Position numbers and translations under genes: made by a program. DNA of 64,000 bases from JACMLC01 sp963817025 (GTDB lineage Bacteria; Acidobacteriota; Blastocatellia; Pyrinomonadales; Pyrinomonadaceae). The stretch covers positions 62,001-126,000 of the forward strand of contig CAWFML010000005.1 of NCBI GenBank assembly GCA_963817025.1. Reading direction: 5' to 3'. The notes beneath the pieces were generated by a model that saw only the letters and a list, made by a program, of their open reading frames with translations, was not told the origin of the DNA and did no database searches. Within the stretch, counting starts at the first letter, position 1. The number at the start of each line of letters is the position of its first letter. Shown here one piece after another: positions 42,784 to 52,173 of the stretch.

Positions 42784-45284
42784 GTGAAGCTCTTATTTCG
42801 CTTATCAATTTCTGTGGCTGCGCTCATTCTGGCGTGTGGCTCTTTGATTCCGGCCAGCGCGCAGACAGATTCATTCGTCGCGCAACTGACTTCTACCGCC
42901 CGGACGGTTTTCGTCAATGACATGAGCGGCGATGGCCGCTTTGTCGTGGTCGAGTCCAACGGCGACATCGGCACAAAGGAGCCTGCGCTCGGGTTGAACC
43001 CGGATAATTCCGATGGCAACCGCGAAATCTTTCTCATTGATTACGCACAGCGCCGCATCTTTCAGTTGACCAACACCAGAAGCCTGCTGCGCGATACGAC
43101 CTTGTCTACGACGCTCCAGAGCAACATTCTGGTCGAGATCAGCAACAACAGGCCAGTCATCAGCAACGACGGACGTTTCATTATCATCAGCTCAAACGCG
43201 AATAGCCTGACGCCCGCCGGGTCAAACACTTCGACGCCGGGGAATTTTAACCCGAACACGCTGCCCAATCCGGGCGTAGATCGCACGGCCCTGCTGGCCG
43301 ACGCCAATACGGAAATCTGGGTTTACGAGGTTCCGCCGTTTACGGCTGTCGCAGACCTTTCGAGCGGAGTTGAAGCTCCGTTTGCGAATCTCTCGACAGG
43401 CTCGTTCGGACGCATCACCAACACTCCTGCCAGCCGCACGCCGCAGGGCGGCACGTCAACCGTGACGCCAATTGTGGCAGACGATAACCGAGACATCTCC
43501 GTCAACGATAACGACACCCTGACCGGAAACGGTTTGATTATCGCTTTCATCTCAACCAGAAATCTGACTCCGACTATGGGAGTGGCTGCGAATGCTGACG
43601 GCAATCCGGAAGTCTTCTGGGCGCGCGTCACGACCGTTGCTCCTGCCACCAGCTTTACGCTGGGGCAGGTGACGACCACGCCGCCCGGCACGATTGTCAA
43701 TTCGATCTTTAACGCCAGCCCCTCTCTCTCAGGCTCAGGCACGCGCGTGTCTTATGCTTCAAACGCCAATATCCCGGACACTGGCGCAGGGGCAGGCAAT
43801 AACGCCGACGCCAGCACAGAAGTTTATTATGCAGACATCACTGTCGGGACGGGCATCGTCTCCAATAACAAGCAGGTGACGCGCACGACCAGAATAAATG
43901 TGGGCGACATCATTAACATACATAGTGCGGGACGGCGCATCAGCCGCGACGGCAACCTGATCGTCTTTGAATCGGCAGCTGACCTGAGCAACACACCTGC
44001 GGGGGCGAATCAATCAACCAGCACGGTCTTTATCTACAACATCACGGCGAACACTTTTACCAAAGTGGGAGCGCGCGGCGCGGAAGATACCACCGCCATT
44101 CAGGACGTGCTGCGCTTTCCGACTTTCACGGATTACGTGGGGACGAACCGCACGCCCAACTCGCTGGTCTTCGCTTCGAGACTAAACTTCCGCGCCGACG
44201 GCACGATTCCGACGACCGCCAGCGAAGGTCTCAATCCTGATACTGTGCGTCCGGTGCAGATTTATTCTGCGCCGCTGCCCGTCGGCACGACGCCTGTTTT
44301 GACGCGACTGACGAGAATTCCCTCGACGGGATTCTTTATCGCTACGTTGCAGCCTTTCGCCAGCAACACGCGCACGCGGCTGTCCTTTACGCTCTCGCAG
44401 ACTGAACTCGGCGGCGGCAATCAGGACGGCTCTGCGGAAGCCTTTTATCTTCTGAATCGTCCGGGCGCTCTTTCCGATAACCTCGTCGCGGAATCCTATT
44501 TGACAGGGGCGAGCAATCGTCCGGTTGGCCCGCAGCCGGTAGCCAGCCCGACCCCGACGCCTAGCCCGACTCCGACCCCCGTCACGCCGCAGACTGTGAC
44601 GGGACTCTCGCCGGGGATGCTGGCTATCGTTCGTTATCCGGGCCGCCAGATATTCTCGACCGTCAACGCGACCGGGACTTCGACCAGACGCAGCCCCTCA
44701 TTGCCGGTCGAGCTTGGCGGCGTCACCATGTCGCTCAATAGCGCGGCGGTAGGTCTTTATACAGTTAGCTCGCGGTATGTCGTGTTCGTTGTTCCGCCGG
44801 GATTGATTCCCGCCGCAACGGGTACGACCTACCCGATGGTGCTGAATGTCAGGGGGCGCGTCTATCGCGGAGAGGTGCAACTGATCCCGCGCAACCGGAC
44901 ATCTTTACTTCGACGGACGGGCCGGGAGGCCGCGCGCAGGTCTTCAATGCTTTTAACGGCACGCCGGAGCCTTTCACGGTCTTTACCGTGAGACCGCAAA
45001 GCCCCAGAGAGCCGACGGTCTTGCGCATCATTCTGACGGGCGTGCAGGGCGTCACGGCCAGTCAAATTACGGCCATTCGCATCGGGTCTGCAACGCTCAC
45101 GGGCACATCCATTCGCTCCGCTGCGGTGCTGACGGAGATGCCGGGCTTTTATCAGATAGACGTGTTGATACCATCAACGCTGATGGGGGCCGGCGACGTG
45201 CCTGTCGTCGTTCAGGTCACGATTGGCGGGCAGGTCTTTACCAGCCGGCTTGAAGATACGGCTCCGCGAATCAATATCCGGTAG
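42784..45284 (+). CDS. Exported TolB-like propeller protein with Solibacter-type C-terminal domain, frameshifted
   Basis: A GTG start with GGAGG upstream; signal peptide 1-26. Residues 30-570 contain PD40/TolB-like repeats (MSGDGRFVVVES, SRDGNLIVFESAADLS). A Pro/Thr linker (PTPTPSPTPTP) leads to a C-terminal module. The first frame ends at 44991, but from about 44888 the protein clearly continues in another frame (AQPDIFTSTDGPGGRAQVFN, then VLRIILTGVQGVTASQITAI to 45284). This is the TIGR03437-type domain. One base appears to be missing near 44885-44893, so this is either a mutation or a sequence error. The full product would be about 830 residues. Confidence 0.75.
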
Positions 45285-45315
45285 CCGGCGGGAGAACTCC
45301 TGCCGGTGCTTAATT

Positions 45316-45366
45316 GCCGCAGTTGCTCCGGGCGCTTTAACGCGCCGGAGCAACTGCGGCTTTTTA
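45316..45366 (+). terminator. Strong intrinsic terminator
   Basis: GCCGCAGTTGCTCCGGGCGC and GCGCCGGAGCAACTGCGGC form a near-perfect stem (one bulge) around TTTAAC, followed by TTTTT. It ends the propeller protein transcript. Confidence 0.9.
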
Positions 45367-45590
45367 GCTTCATTTGCATCTCTCAAACCCGCCCAAATCA
45401 AGAGCGTTGACACTCGACATTAGCGCGTGTTAGCGTACTTGTCCGACTCCCTGTTGGTCTGGGAGCGTGCGATAAAACGTTGACGGTGCGCGTTCCTCAT
45501 CGGGCGCAAAAAAATAAAGGTGACGCGCCGCCCCCCGCTGCCACGGTTAACGCCGCCAACCCGACTTTAATAAATAGTAAACGGTTTCTA

Positions 45591-47900
45591 ATGGGTTTCG
45601 ATAAATCAAAGGTCATGCGTGCGGCTGAGAAGAACCTTGCTCAGGGCAAGATTCCCGCAGCCATCAAGGAATACCAGCAAATCGTCAAGCACGAGCCAGA
45701 CGATTTCAGTGCGCTGAACATGCTCGGCGACTTGCTGATTCGTACCAACCAGCCGGACGAAGCCGTCAAGTGCTTCACGCGTGTGGCCGAACACTATCGC
45801 GAAGAAGGCTTTGCTTTAAAAGCCATCGCGATGTTCAAAAAGATAGACCGCCTCAATCCCGGCAGCATAGAGATTGCGGCCAAGCTGGCTCCGCTCTATG
45901 AAGTGCAGGGCTTGATTGTCGATGCGCGCACGCAGTATCTCCTTGTGGCTGATGCCTATTCGCGCGGCGGTCATGCGGCCAAGGCTCTTGAAGTCCTGCG
46001 CAAGGTCGCAGACCTCGATCCGAATAACACGGAGATTCGTCTCAAGCTGGCGCAAGGCTACCAGCGCGAGAATTTCAAGACTAATGCGGCTGAAGCTTTC
46101 TCGCACGCGGGCGCGCAGTTTTACGCGCGCGGCGCGTATGACCTCGCGCTCGATGCTTACACCAACGCGCTCATCAATGTCCCGCAGGATCGCACCGCGC
46201 TGAGCGGTTTAACCTCCACGCATATCGCGCGCGGCTCATCGGACGAAGCGACTGAAATGCTGGAAAGCGCTCTGGCAGACCAGCCGGATGATATAGAACT
46301 GCTCTCGCTGCTGGCACACGCCTACGTCGAATCCGAAGATGCCGCTTCAGCAGAGCGCGTGACCACTGCTCTGGTCCAGAGAGAGCATTCCAGCTTTAAA
46401 CGCTTTGACAAAGTTATCCGCCTTTACTTAAAAGCGGGCGATGTGGATGCGGCCATCCGGCTGCTGACGAGCGTGACGGAGCAGATGCTTTCGGGGCATG
46501 AGGAAAAGACGCTCGCCGAATTGCTGGATGAAATACTGGCGCATGACCCAGATCAGATGAACGCTCTGCGTCTCTTGGTGCGCCTGCACACGTGGCAGCA
46601 CGACGATGAGAAATTGCGCGGCGCGCTCGAACGCTTTGCGGAAGCTGCCGAGGCCGCAGGGCTGGCGGACGAGGAACGCCATGCGCTCGCGCAGCTCGTG
46701 CGGCTCGCGCCGGAGCAGCCGCGTCATCTTGAAAGATTGCGGGAGCTGGGCGGAGAGGCTGGCGAGGTGGATGGCAGCGATGCTTTTTCTGCCACAGAGG
46801 CCACGGAAGATGTCCCGACCTTCGAGAGCTTTATCTCTATGAATGACGAAGCGGCGGCTGAGCCTCCTGCTGAAGAAGCCGCGCAGTTTGAGTGGAACAC
46901 AGTGGCGACTCCGCTCCCTGCTTCAACAGACCCTTCAGCCTCTTTTGCAGACCTCAATGACGACTGGGCCGAAGCGCAACCGGGCACGGATGTTTCGCCT
47001 GAGTCCTCGACGGGTTTTCATGAGTTTGAGTTTAATCAGGCAGGCGGCCCGCCCGCTGAGATTCGGGAAACCAAAGCTGAGCCTGATGTCGCAGCTTCCT
47101 CACCAGAGCGGCGTGAGGCGATGCTGCGGCAGGAGCTTGAGGGCGTTGATTTTTATCTGGCGCAGGGCTACGCGGACATCGCGCGCGACACGCTCGACAT
47201 GCTTGAGCGGCAGTTTGGCGCGCATACGGAAATCGAAGCGCGTCGCGCGCAGCTAACGGAGTCAGCCGCCGCCGCATCTCCCGCCGCTCCTGCGGAAGAG
47301 ATGACGTTTGCGGATGCAGCCGGTAGCGTTGAGACTCAAGAGCCTGCACCGGAAGCGTTGACAAGCGAGCCTGCTGCGCCGCCACCGCCTCCATACATAA
47401 CTGCTCCATCTGCTCCGGCGAAGCCACGGATCGACCCCGGCCTTGCGGCCATCTTTGACGAGTTTCGCAGCGCGGTTGAAGAGGAAGAAGTATCTGAGGC
47501 GGATGGCGATTACGAGACGCATTACAATCTCGGCCTCGCCTACAAAGAGATGGACTTGCTGGACGAGGCCGTCGAAGAATTTCAGATCGCCGCTTCGCTC
47601 TCCGCGCCGCGCGACGGCACGCCGCGCTACTTGCAGTGCTGCAATCTTCTGGGCCATTGTTTTATGCAGAAGAAAATGGCGCGTCCGGCTGTGATGTGGT
47701 ACAAGCGCGGGCTTGATGCGCCGGGCCACACGGAAAACGAATATCAGGCGTTGCGCTACGAACTCGGCGCGGCCTATGAGCAGATGGGCGAGCTGGATAA
47801 AGCGATAGATACTTTCTCGGAAGTTTACGGTGTTGATGTCTCATATCGCGGCGTGGCGGACAAGCTGCGCGACCTGCAATCGCAAAAAGCGACAAGATAA
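45591..47900 (+). CDS. Large TPR protein
   Basis: The ATG at 45591 (MGFDKSKVMRAAEKNLAQGK) is chosen by similarity to the usual start of these proteins; the frame is open back to 45480. 769 residues. At least eight TPR units lie in 1-390 (AIKEYQQIVKHEPDDFSALN, KALEVLRKVADLDPNNTEI). A low-complexity acidic linker follows (about 400-620), and TPR units at the end (YNLGLAYKEMDLLDEAVEEF). No signal peptide is seen, so it is probably a cytoplasmic scaffold. Similar proteins are frequent in Acidobacteria and deltaproteobacteria, but their function is unknown. Confidence 0.75.
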   Translation: MGFDKSKVMRAAEKNLAQGKIPAAIKEYQQIVKHEPDDFSALNMLGDLLIRTNQPDEAVKCFTRVAEHYREEGFALKAIAMFKKIDRLNPGSIEIAAKLAPLYEVQGLIVDARTQYLLVADAYSRGGHAAKALEVLRKVADLDPNNTEIRLKLAQGYQRENFKTNAAEAFSHAGAQFYARGAYDLALDAYTNALINVPQDRTALSGLTSTHIARGSSDEATEMLESALADQPDDIELLSLLAHAYVESEDAASAERVTTALVQREHSSFKRFDKVIRLYLKAGDVDAAIRLLTSVTEQMLSGHEEKTLAELLDEILAHDPDQMNALRLLVRLHTWQHDDEKLRGALERFAEAAEAAGLADEERHALAQLVRLAPEQPRHLERLRELGGEAGEVDGSDAFSATEATEDVPTFESFISMNDEAAAEPPAEEAAQFEWNTVATPLPASTDPSASFADLNDDWAEAQPGTDVSPESSTGFHEFEFNQAGGPPAEIRETKAEPDVAASSPERREAMLRQELEGVDFYLAQGYADIARDTLDMLERQFGAHTEIEARRAQLTESAAAASPAAPAEEMTFADAAGSVETQEPAPEALTSEPAAPPPPPYITAPSAPAKPRIDPGLAAIFDEFRSAVEEEEVSEADGDYETHYNLGLAYKEMDLLDEAVEEFQIAASLSAPRDGTPRYLQCCNLLGHCFMQKKMARPAVMWYKRGLDAPGHTENEYQALRYELGAAYEQMGELDKAIDTFSEVYGVDVSYRGVADKLRDLQSQKATR

Positions 47901-47907
47901 GTGGCTG

Positions 47908-47975
47908 GTGACAAGTGACAAGTGACGGGCTAAAAGCTTATTCTTAGTCGTCACTTGTCATTTGTTATTTGTCAC
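47908..47975. repeat. Intergenic inverted repeat (GTGACAAGTGACAAGTGAC family)
   Basis: GTGACAAGTGACAAGTGAC on the left and GTCACTTGTCATTTGTTATT/TGTCAC on the right form a long imperfect stem. This family differs from the GCAAAGGCGC one. Confidence 0.65.
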
Positions 47976-47985
47976 TGCGTTATTT

Positions 47986-48369
47986 ATGTCCTCGAAGCTA
48001 ACAGTACTGTTCTATATCATCCTGTGTTTGGAGGTGGGCATCGTGCTCACGTTCCTGCCGTGGTTTCACCCGTTCGGGCTGAGCGATTGGGCGGATAATT
48101 TCTTTCTGCTCTATGCCGCCAATAAGATCGGGCTGCGTGGATTACAGCATGCCATCTCTTCTGGCTGGGTGCGCGGCGCGGTCACGGGTCTCGGAGTGCT
48201 TAATCTACTGATAGCTTTCTGGGAAATCACACATTTCCGTCAGACCGTGCGTGCGCTGCAAAACGATGGCGCGTCTGCCGAAGCCAGCAAAGATGCCGCT
48301 CGAACTGCAAACGCCGATTATCTATCAGATCACCAGCGGTCAGGCGACAAATCAAACTCTGGCCGTTGA
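47986..48369 (+). CDS. Small membrane protein upstream of thiE
   Basis: The ATG at 47986 (MSSKLTVLFYIILCLEVGIV) follows the intergenic repeat. 127 residues with two to three membrane spans (6-24, 61-81) and a conserved-looking motif WFHPFGLSDWADNFF. The tail overlaps the start of thiE by about 75 bases in another frame, so the two are probably cotranscribed. No function can be given. Confidence 0.65.
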   Translation: MSSKLTVLFYIILCLEVGIVLTFLPWFHPFGLSDWADNFFLLYAANKIGLRGLQHAISSGWVRGAVTGLGVLNLLIAFWEITHFRQTVRALQNDGASAEASKDAARTANADYLSDHQRSGDKSNSGR

Positions 48370-48937
48370 GCGAGAGCGCATCCTCGCGCTCATCTCCGCC
48401 GCAGTCCGCGCACGCGTCTCTCTTATCCAACTCCGCGAAAAAAATCTTTCGGCGCTTGCGCTTTATGAACTGACACGGCAGGCCGCAGCATTGACTGCGC
48501 TTAGTTCTACGCGACTGCTGGTCAATGACCGCGCGGACATCGCGCGCTCTGCCGGAGCAGACGGCGTGCATCTCACTGCGCGCTCGCTCGATGCCAGCGT
48601 TGTTCGCCGCGCGTGCGGCGAGGATTTTCTGATTGGCGTCTCGACACACACGCTGGCGGAAGCGCGTGCGGCGCGCGTGGGCGGCGCAGACTTCGCAGTC
48701 TTTGGCCCGGTCTTTCCGACTCCATCAAAAAATATCTATGGCGCACCGCTCGGCCTTGAAACTTTGCGCGCCGCCGCGTACGAGCTAAAACCTTTTCCGC
48801 TGCTCGCGCTCGGAGGCGTCACGCGTGAGAACGCCGCGCTGGCTCTCAAGGCAGGCGCGTGCGGGGTGGCGGCGATTCGCGCGCTCGGTGATTCTGATCG
48901 GCTTGAAGAAACGGTGTGCGCGATGCGCGGCGAGTGA
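48293..48937 (+). CDS. thiE: Thiamine-phosphate synthase
   Basis: The start MPLELQTPIIYQITSGQ at 48293 is preferred; frames open further upstream overlap the preceding gene more. 214 residues of a TIM barrel: RVSLIQLREKNLS, LLVNDRADIARSAGADGVHL, GVSTHTLAEARAA, FGPVFPTPSK and ALGGVTRENAALAL are the pyrophosphate and thiazole binding loops. It joins HMP-PP and thiazole-phosphate. thiD follows 160 bases downstream, beyond a dispersed repeat. Confidence 0.9.
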   Translation: MPLELQTPIIYQITSGQATNQTLAVERERILALISAAVRARVSLIQLREKNLSALALYELTRQAAALTALSSTRLLVNDRADIARSAGADGVHLTARSLDASVVRRACGEDFLIGVSTHTLAEARAARVGGADFAVFGPVFPTPSKNIYGAPLGLETLRAAAYELKPFPLLALGGVTRENAALALKAGACGVAAIRALGDSDRLEETVCAMRGE

Positions 48938-48979
48938 ATGGTGCTGTAAGATGCAGCGATGAAGAAGAGAGAAGAATAT

Positions 48980-49086
48980 CTCCCGCAAAGGCGCAAAGAA
49001 GACAAGTCACTAAGAGTTTGAATCTCTCATTATCTCGAAAACTTTCTTCGCGTCTCTTCTTTGCGTCACCAGCGCCTTTGCGGGAA
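48980..49086. repeat. Intergenic inverted repeat, GCAAAGGCGC family, between thiE and thiD
   Basis: CTCCCGCAAAGGCGCAAAGAA on the left; TTCTTTGCGTCACCAGCGCC/TTTGCGGGA on the right, including the TCACCAG insert seen at 20742. It separates two genes of one pathway. Confidence 0.65.
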
Positions 49087-49100
49087 AATCCTTGATTAAA

Positions 49101-49961
49101 ATGTTGATTGACCGGAATACAAAACAGCCGCCCGTTGCCTTGACCATCGCAGGGTTCGATCCTTCCGGCGGCGCGGGCATCGTCGCAGACCTCAAGACCT
49201 TTACGGCTTTCAGTTGCTTTGCGACCGCCGCCGTCACTTCGCTGACGTTTCAGAATACTTCAGGAGTTTACGGCGCGGCGCATCAGACTGCGGAAGCTGT
49301 GCGCGCACAGGTCATGCCTGTCGTGGAAGATTTTCGAGTGGCCTGCGCGAAGACAGGGATGCTGCCGACACGCGAAGTCATTGAAGAGGTCGCGCGGCTC
49401 TTTCATGAAACAGCCTTGCCCGCGCCCGTTGTTGACCCTGTTGTGCGCTCCACGTCCAGCTATGATTTGATAGACGATGCTGCGCTCGCTTCATTAGTCA
49501 AAGAACTCCTGCCGCTCGCCCGCATCGTGACGCCGAACATCCCGGAAGCAGAGCGCATCACGGGCCTGCGTATCCAGGATGAGGAGGGAATGCGCCGCGC
49601 CGCGCAAGCGATGCGCGAGATGGGCGCGCGTGCAGTCCTCGTCAAAGGCGGGCATCTGAAACACACGGACACAGGACACAGGACACAGGACTCAGTGGAA
49701 GAAAATGCTTTGAGCGCGATTGACCTGCTGGATGACGAAGGGCGCGTGACGGTTTTTCGCGGCGAGTGGATTGAGACGACTTCGACGCATGGGACTGGCT
49801 GCACGCTGGCGGCGGCAATCGCCGCCTGTCTCGGATGGGGCATCAAGCTGGAAGAGGCAGTCGCCATTGCCAAAAGATTTGTCGCGGATGCGATTCGCCA
49901 AGCCCCGCATCTGGGCCACGGGCACGGCCCGATTAATCATAATGTGACAGTTCGCTTTTGA
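49101..49961 (+). CDS. thiD: Hydroxymethylpyrimidine / phosphomethylpyrimidine kinase
   Basis: 286 residues; the ATG at 49101 is preferred to a TTG at 49092. The ribokinase-type fold shows LTIAGFDPSGGAGIVADLKT, VVDPVVRSTSSYDL, IVTPNIPEAERITG and the anion hole/catalytic loop THGTGCTLAAAIAA. Around residues 187-200 a loop (HTDTGHRTQDSVEEN) is encoded by 7-base tandem repeats (GGACACA, about four copies at 49670-49697). This is longer than usual for ThiD at a site where relatives simply read KGGHL followed by the next strand. The upstream thiE makes the joint pathway clear. Confidence 0.9.
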   Translation: MLIDRNTKQPPVALTIAGFDPSGGAGIVADLKTFTAFSCFATAAVTSLTFQNTSGVYGAAHQTAEAVRAQVMPVVEDFRVACAKTGMLPTREVIEEVARLFHETALPAPVVDPVVRSTSSYDLIDDAALASLVKELLPLARIVTPNIPEAERITGLRIQDEEGMRRAAQAMREMGARAVLVKGGHLKHTDTGHRTQDSVEENALSAIDLLDDEGRVTVFRGEWIETTSTHGTGCTLAAAIAACLGWGIKLEEAVAIAKRFVADAIRQAPHLGHGHGPINHNVTVRF

Positions 49962-49982
49962 AATTTAAGTAGACGAGTCAAG

Positions 49983-50054
49983 TTTCCCGCAAAGGCGCAA
50001 AGGCGCAAAGAAAAGCAACTTGTTTTCTTTGCGCCTTTGCGCCTTTGCGGGAAA
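49983..50054. repeat. Perfect inverted repeat, GCAAAGGCGC family (best copy)
   Basis: A perfect 32-bp stem (TTTCCCGCAAAGGCGCAAAG and onwards) with an 8-base loop, 22 bases after thiD. This is the cleanest copy of the family in the window and would form a very stable hairpin. Confidence 0.9.
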
Positions 50055-50070
50055 TGCTTTGACTGCTTGC

Positions 50071-50258
50071 TTAACGTCAGTTCGACATCAGCATCAGTTG
50101 AGGCGGCATGAAAGCCCCGTGAGAGGCGACACCTTTGTGCCGCCCTTCACGGGGCTTGAGATTGATGTGTGCGTTTAACCCACGACTCACGTCATGGGCT
50201 ATTGCCTGCCGCCCCTCGCGGGGCTGAGAAACCGAAATCTTATGCCGAACTCACGTTT
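50071..50258. repeat. MITE-like element with AACGTGAGTTCGA ends, copy 1
   Basis: TTAACGTCAGTTCGAC on the left and GCCGAACTCACGTTT on the right are inverted, enclosing two GC hairpins with AGCCCCGTGAGAGGCG and CGCCCCTCGCGGGGC-like sequence. A second copy with better ends is at 59694. It has no coding capacity. Confidence 0.55.
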
Positions 50259-50260
50259 GC

Positions 50261-51742
50261 TTATGGCGTAATGCGATACGGCGAAGAGGCCGGTTGATCT
50301 CCCGGCTGTCCCCATTCGGGTTGCGAGAGCGTGACTGTCGCGCTGTTTCTGATGAACCAGAAATTCTGCGCCGGGTCTGCATTCGGGCGGAAGACGGCTA
50401 CGTCGTGAATCTTATCGCCATCGTAATCGGCTGGCTGTGGAATGTCGCCGTTCGTGCCCCAGTTGATGCCAGTCGTCGGAGCAACCACGTTAGTGCCTGT
50501 CGTAAAGCGTATATGCCAGTTGCCCGTCGAAGGTCTCCACACTGCCAGATCGGATTTCGAATCGCCGTTGAAATCTCCCGGCACAAGCTTGTCGCCAGTC
50601 GTGCCCCATGTCACACCGTTATTGCAAAGCGGCACGGTGCTCGCACAGCCCAGATTGAAACCGTAGCCAAAGTTGCTGAGCCGCACGAACCAGACAAGGT
50701 CTGTGCCGACTGTTCGCACGACGCCGAAGTCATTTGACAGATCGCCGTCGTAATCCCCCACAACGGGCGTGTCTCCGTTCGCTCCCCAGGTGAAGGCAAA
50801 CAGCGAATTGTTTGAGCTACGCAGGATGTACCATGTGCCGTCGGATGGTCGCCAGATGGCTACGTCGCTTTTGCCGTCTTTGTCGTAATCGCCCGGCACC
50901 GGAACGTCGCCTGTTGTTCCCCACTGTTGTCCGACGAAGCTGGTCTCCGTTTGAGTCTGGTCTGTGGCCCAGTACCAAGTATTGTTCGAGGGACGATACA
51001 CGCTCAGGTCTGTTTGCCCGTCGCCCGTATAATCTGCCGCCGTCGGAATGTCGCCGCCCGCGCCGAAGTTTCTAGCCAGCGTGCCGCCCGCGCTATTTAT
51101 TGTGTGCCAAGCTGAACGGTCAGCCGCTGTTGCTCCGGGACGATAAACCGTTACATCTGAGAGGCCGTCGTTCGAGCGGTCAAATCCGGCCTGACGGCAT
51201 CCCGTGCGTAACGACATCGTAAAGGTGTAATTCGCGCAGCCCGCGCCTGCCGTCACTTCGTGAACGACGAGGGCAAAGGATGCGCCCGCCGGAACGGAAA
51301 AGAGCAGCACATTGCCACCGCCGGTGCTGCTAAAGGCGGGAGAGCCAACAAGATTCTGTAGCACATTGGCCGGGTTAAAAGTTGGAGAGTAACCATTGAT
51401 CTGAGTTGTGTTCGCGCCGCAGCCTGTGAAGTTATATTCCACCACGACGCAGGCCGTTTGCCCGGTTGTATTCGTAAAATTGTGCACGTCGTGACGATAC
51501 GCTCCGGCAATCGGGGCTTGCGTCGGCAGACCGCCGGCGCAACCTCTCGGAACGCCGTCGCGGAAAACGCGGCTCGTTTGCTGCGGGTCAGCCGCCGTAA
51601 TCGAGCCAGTGACGACTGTCGGCGCGCCCGGCGCAAGCTGGCAAACATATTGCGCGTTGACTGTTTGAATTGCCGCGAAAAGCATTGTCGCCATGATGCC
51701 AAGAGCCATGCACAAGCTTTGTATTCTAAAAGCCTTTCTCAT
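50261..51742 (-). CDS. Exported FG-GAP-type repeat protein
   Basis: The ATG at 51742 (MRKAFRIQSLCMALGIMATM) has GGAGGG upstream and a signal peptide of about 31 residues. 493 residues. An N-terminal beta domain (35-190) with several Cys resembles the prepeptidase-type domains of exported proteins. Six repeats with D-x-D/N-G-D-x-x-x-D and (Y/W)RPS follow, closely like those of the protein at 4205. Calcium binding and surface location are expected from the family; a function is not known. Confidence 0.75.
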   Translation of the reverse strand: MRKAFRIQSLCMALGIMATMLFAAIQTVNAQYVCQLAPGAPTVVTGSITAADPQQTSRVFRDGVPRGCAGGLPTQAPIAGAYRHDVHNFTNTTGQTACVVVEYNFTGCGANTTQINGYSPTFNPANVLQNLVGSPAFSSTGGGNVLLFSVPAGASFALVVHEVTAGAGCANYTFTMSLRTGCRQAGFDRSNDGLSDVTVYRPGATAADRSAWHTINSAGGTLARNFGAGGDIPTAADYTGDGQTDLSVYRPSNNTWYWATDQTQTETSFVGQQWGTTGDVPVPGDYDKDGKSDVAIWRPSDGTWYILRSSNNSLFAFTWGANGDTPVVGDYDGDLSNDFGVVRTVGTDLVWFVRLSNFGYGFNLGCASTVPLCNNGVTWGTTGDKLVPGDFNGDSKSDLAVWRPSTGNWHIRFTTGTNVVAPTTGINWGTNGDIPQPADYDGDKIHDVAVFRPNADPAQNFWFIRNSATVTLSQPEWGQPGDQPASSPYRITP

Positions 51743-52173
51743 CTTACCCTCCTCTGTTGTTCGTGAATCCACGACGGGTTTAAACTGGCGTTAAGAGTGA
51801 CTTTGTAAGTGCCCTTGACTCGCTCACATTCTGTTCTGCTGTATAAAGTCTTCGCAGCAAGTTTGACTGCGATGTGCCGGGCTGAGCAACGTTTTGTCCG
51901 TGCCGGTGGTCGTCAAGCGCAGAAGAAACGCGCAGATGGTAGCAACCTTGATGATGCAACTGCATTCCCGCTCATGAGTGTGTTTCTTTCTGCAAGAAGT
52001 GAAACTGAAAGACGTGTATCGCTGACACGCATTATGTATGCTAAGCCAAGCTAGAAGTCAATATAAAATATCGCATCGCGGCCAGTCTTTGGCCGCACTC
52101 CTGTATAAATTTTTTTCCTGCATCAAGTCATGCTTGCGGGAACAAGGCTCGGCATCGTATCGTTAGTTGCACT
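51743..52173. promoter_or_regulatory. Divergent intergenic region
   Basis: 431 bases between divergent genes. No coding frame with protein-like composition and no clear repeat were found. It must contain the promoters for both neighbours. Confidence 0.35.

Noticed and set aside
48200..48293. TPP riboswitch before thiE
   Set aside because: The region is coding for the upstream membrane protein, and the conserved CTGAGA core is absent.
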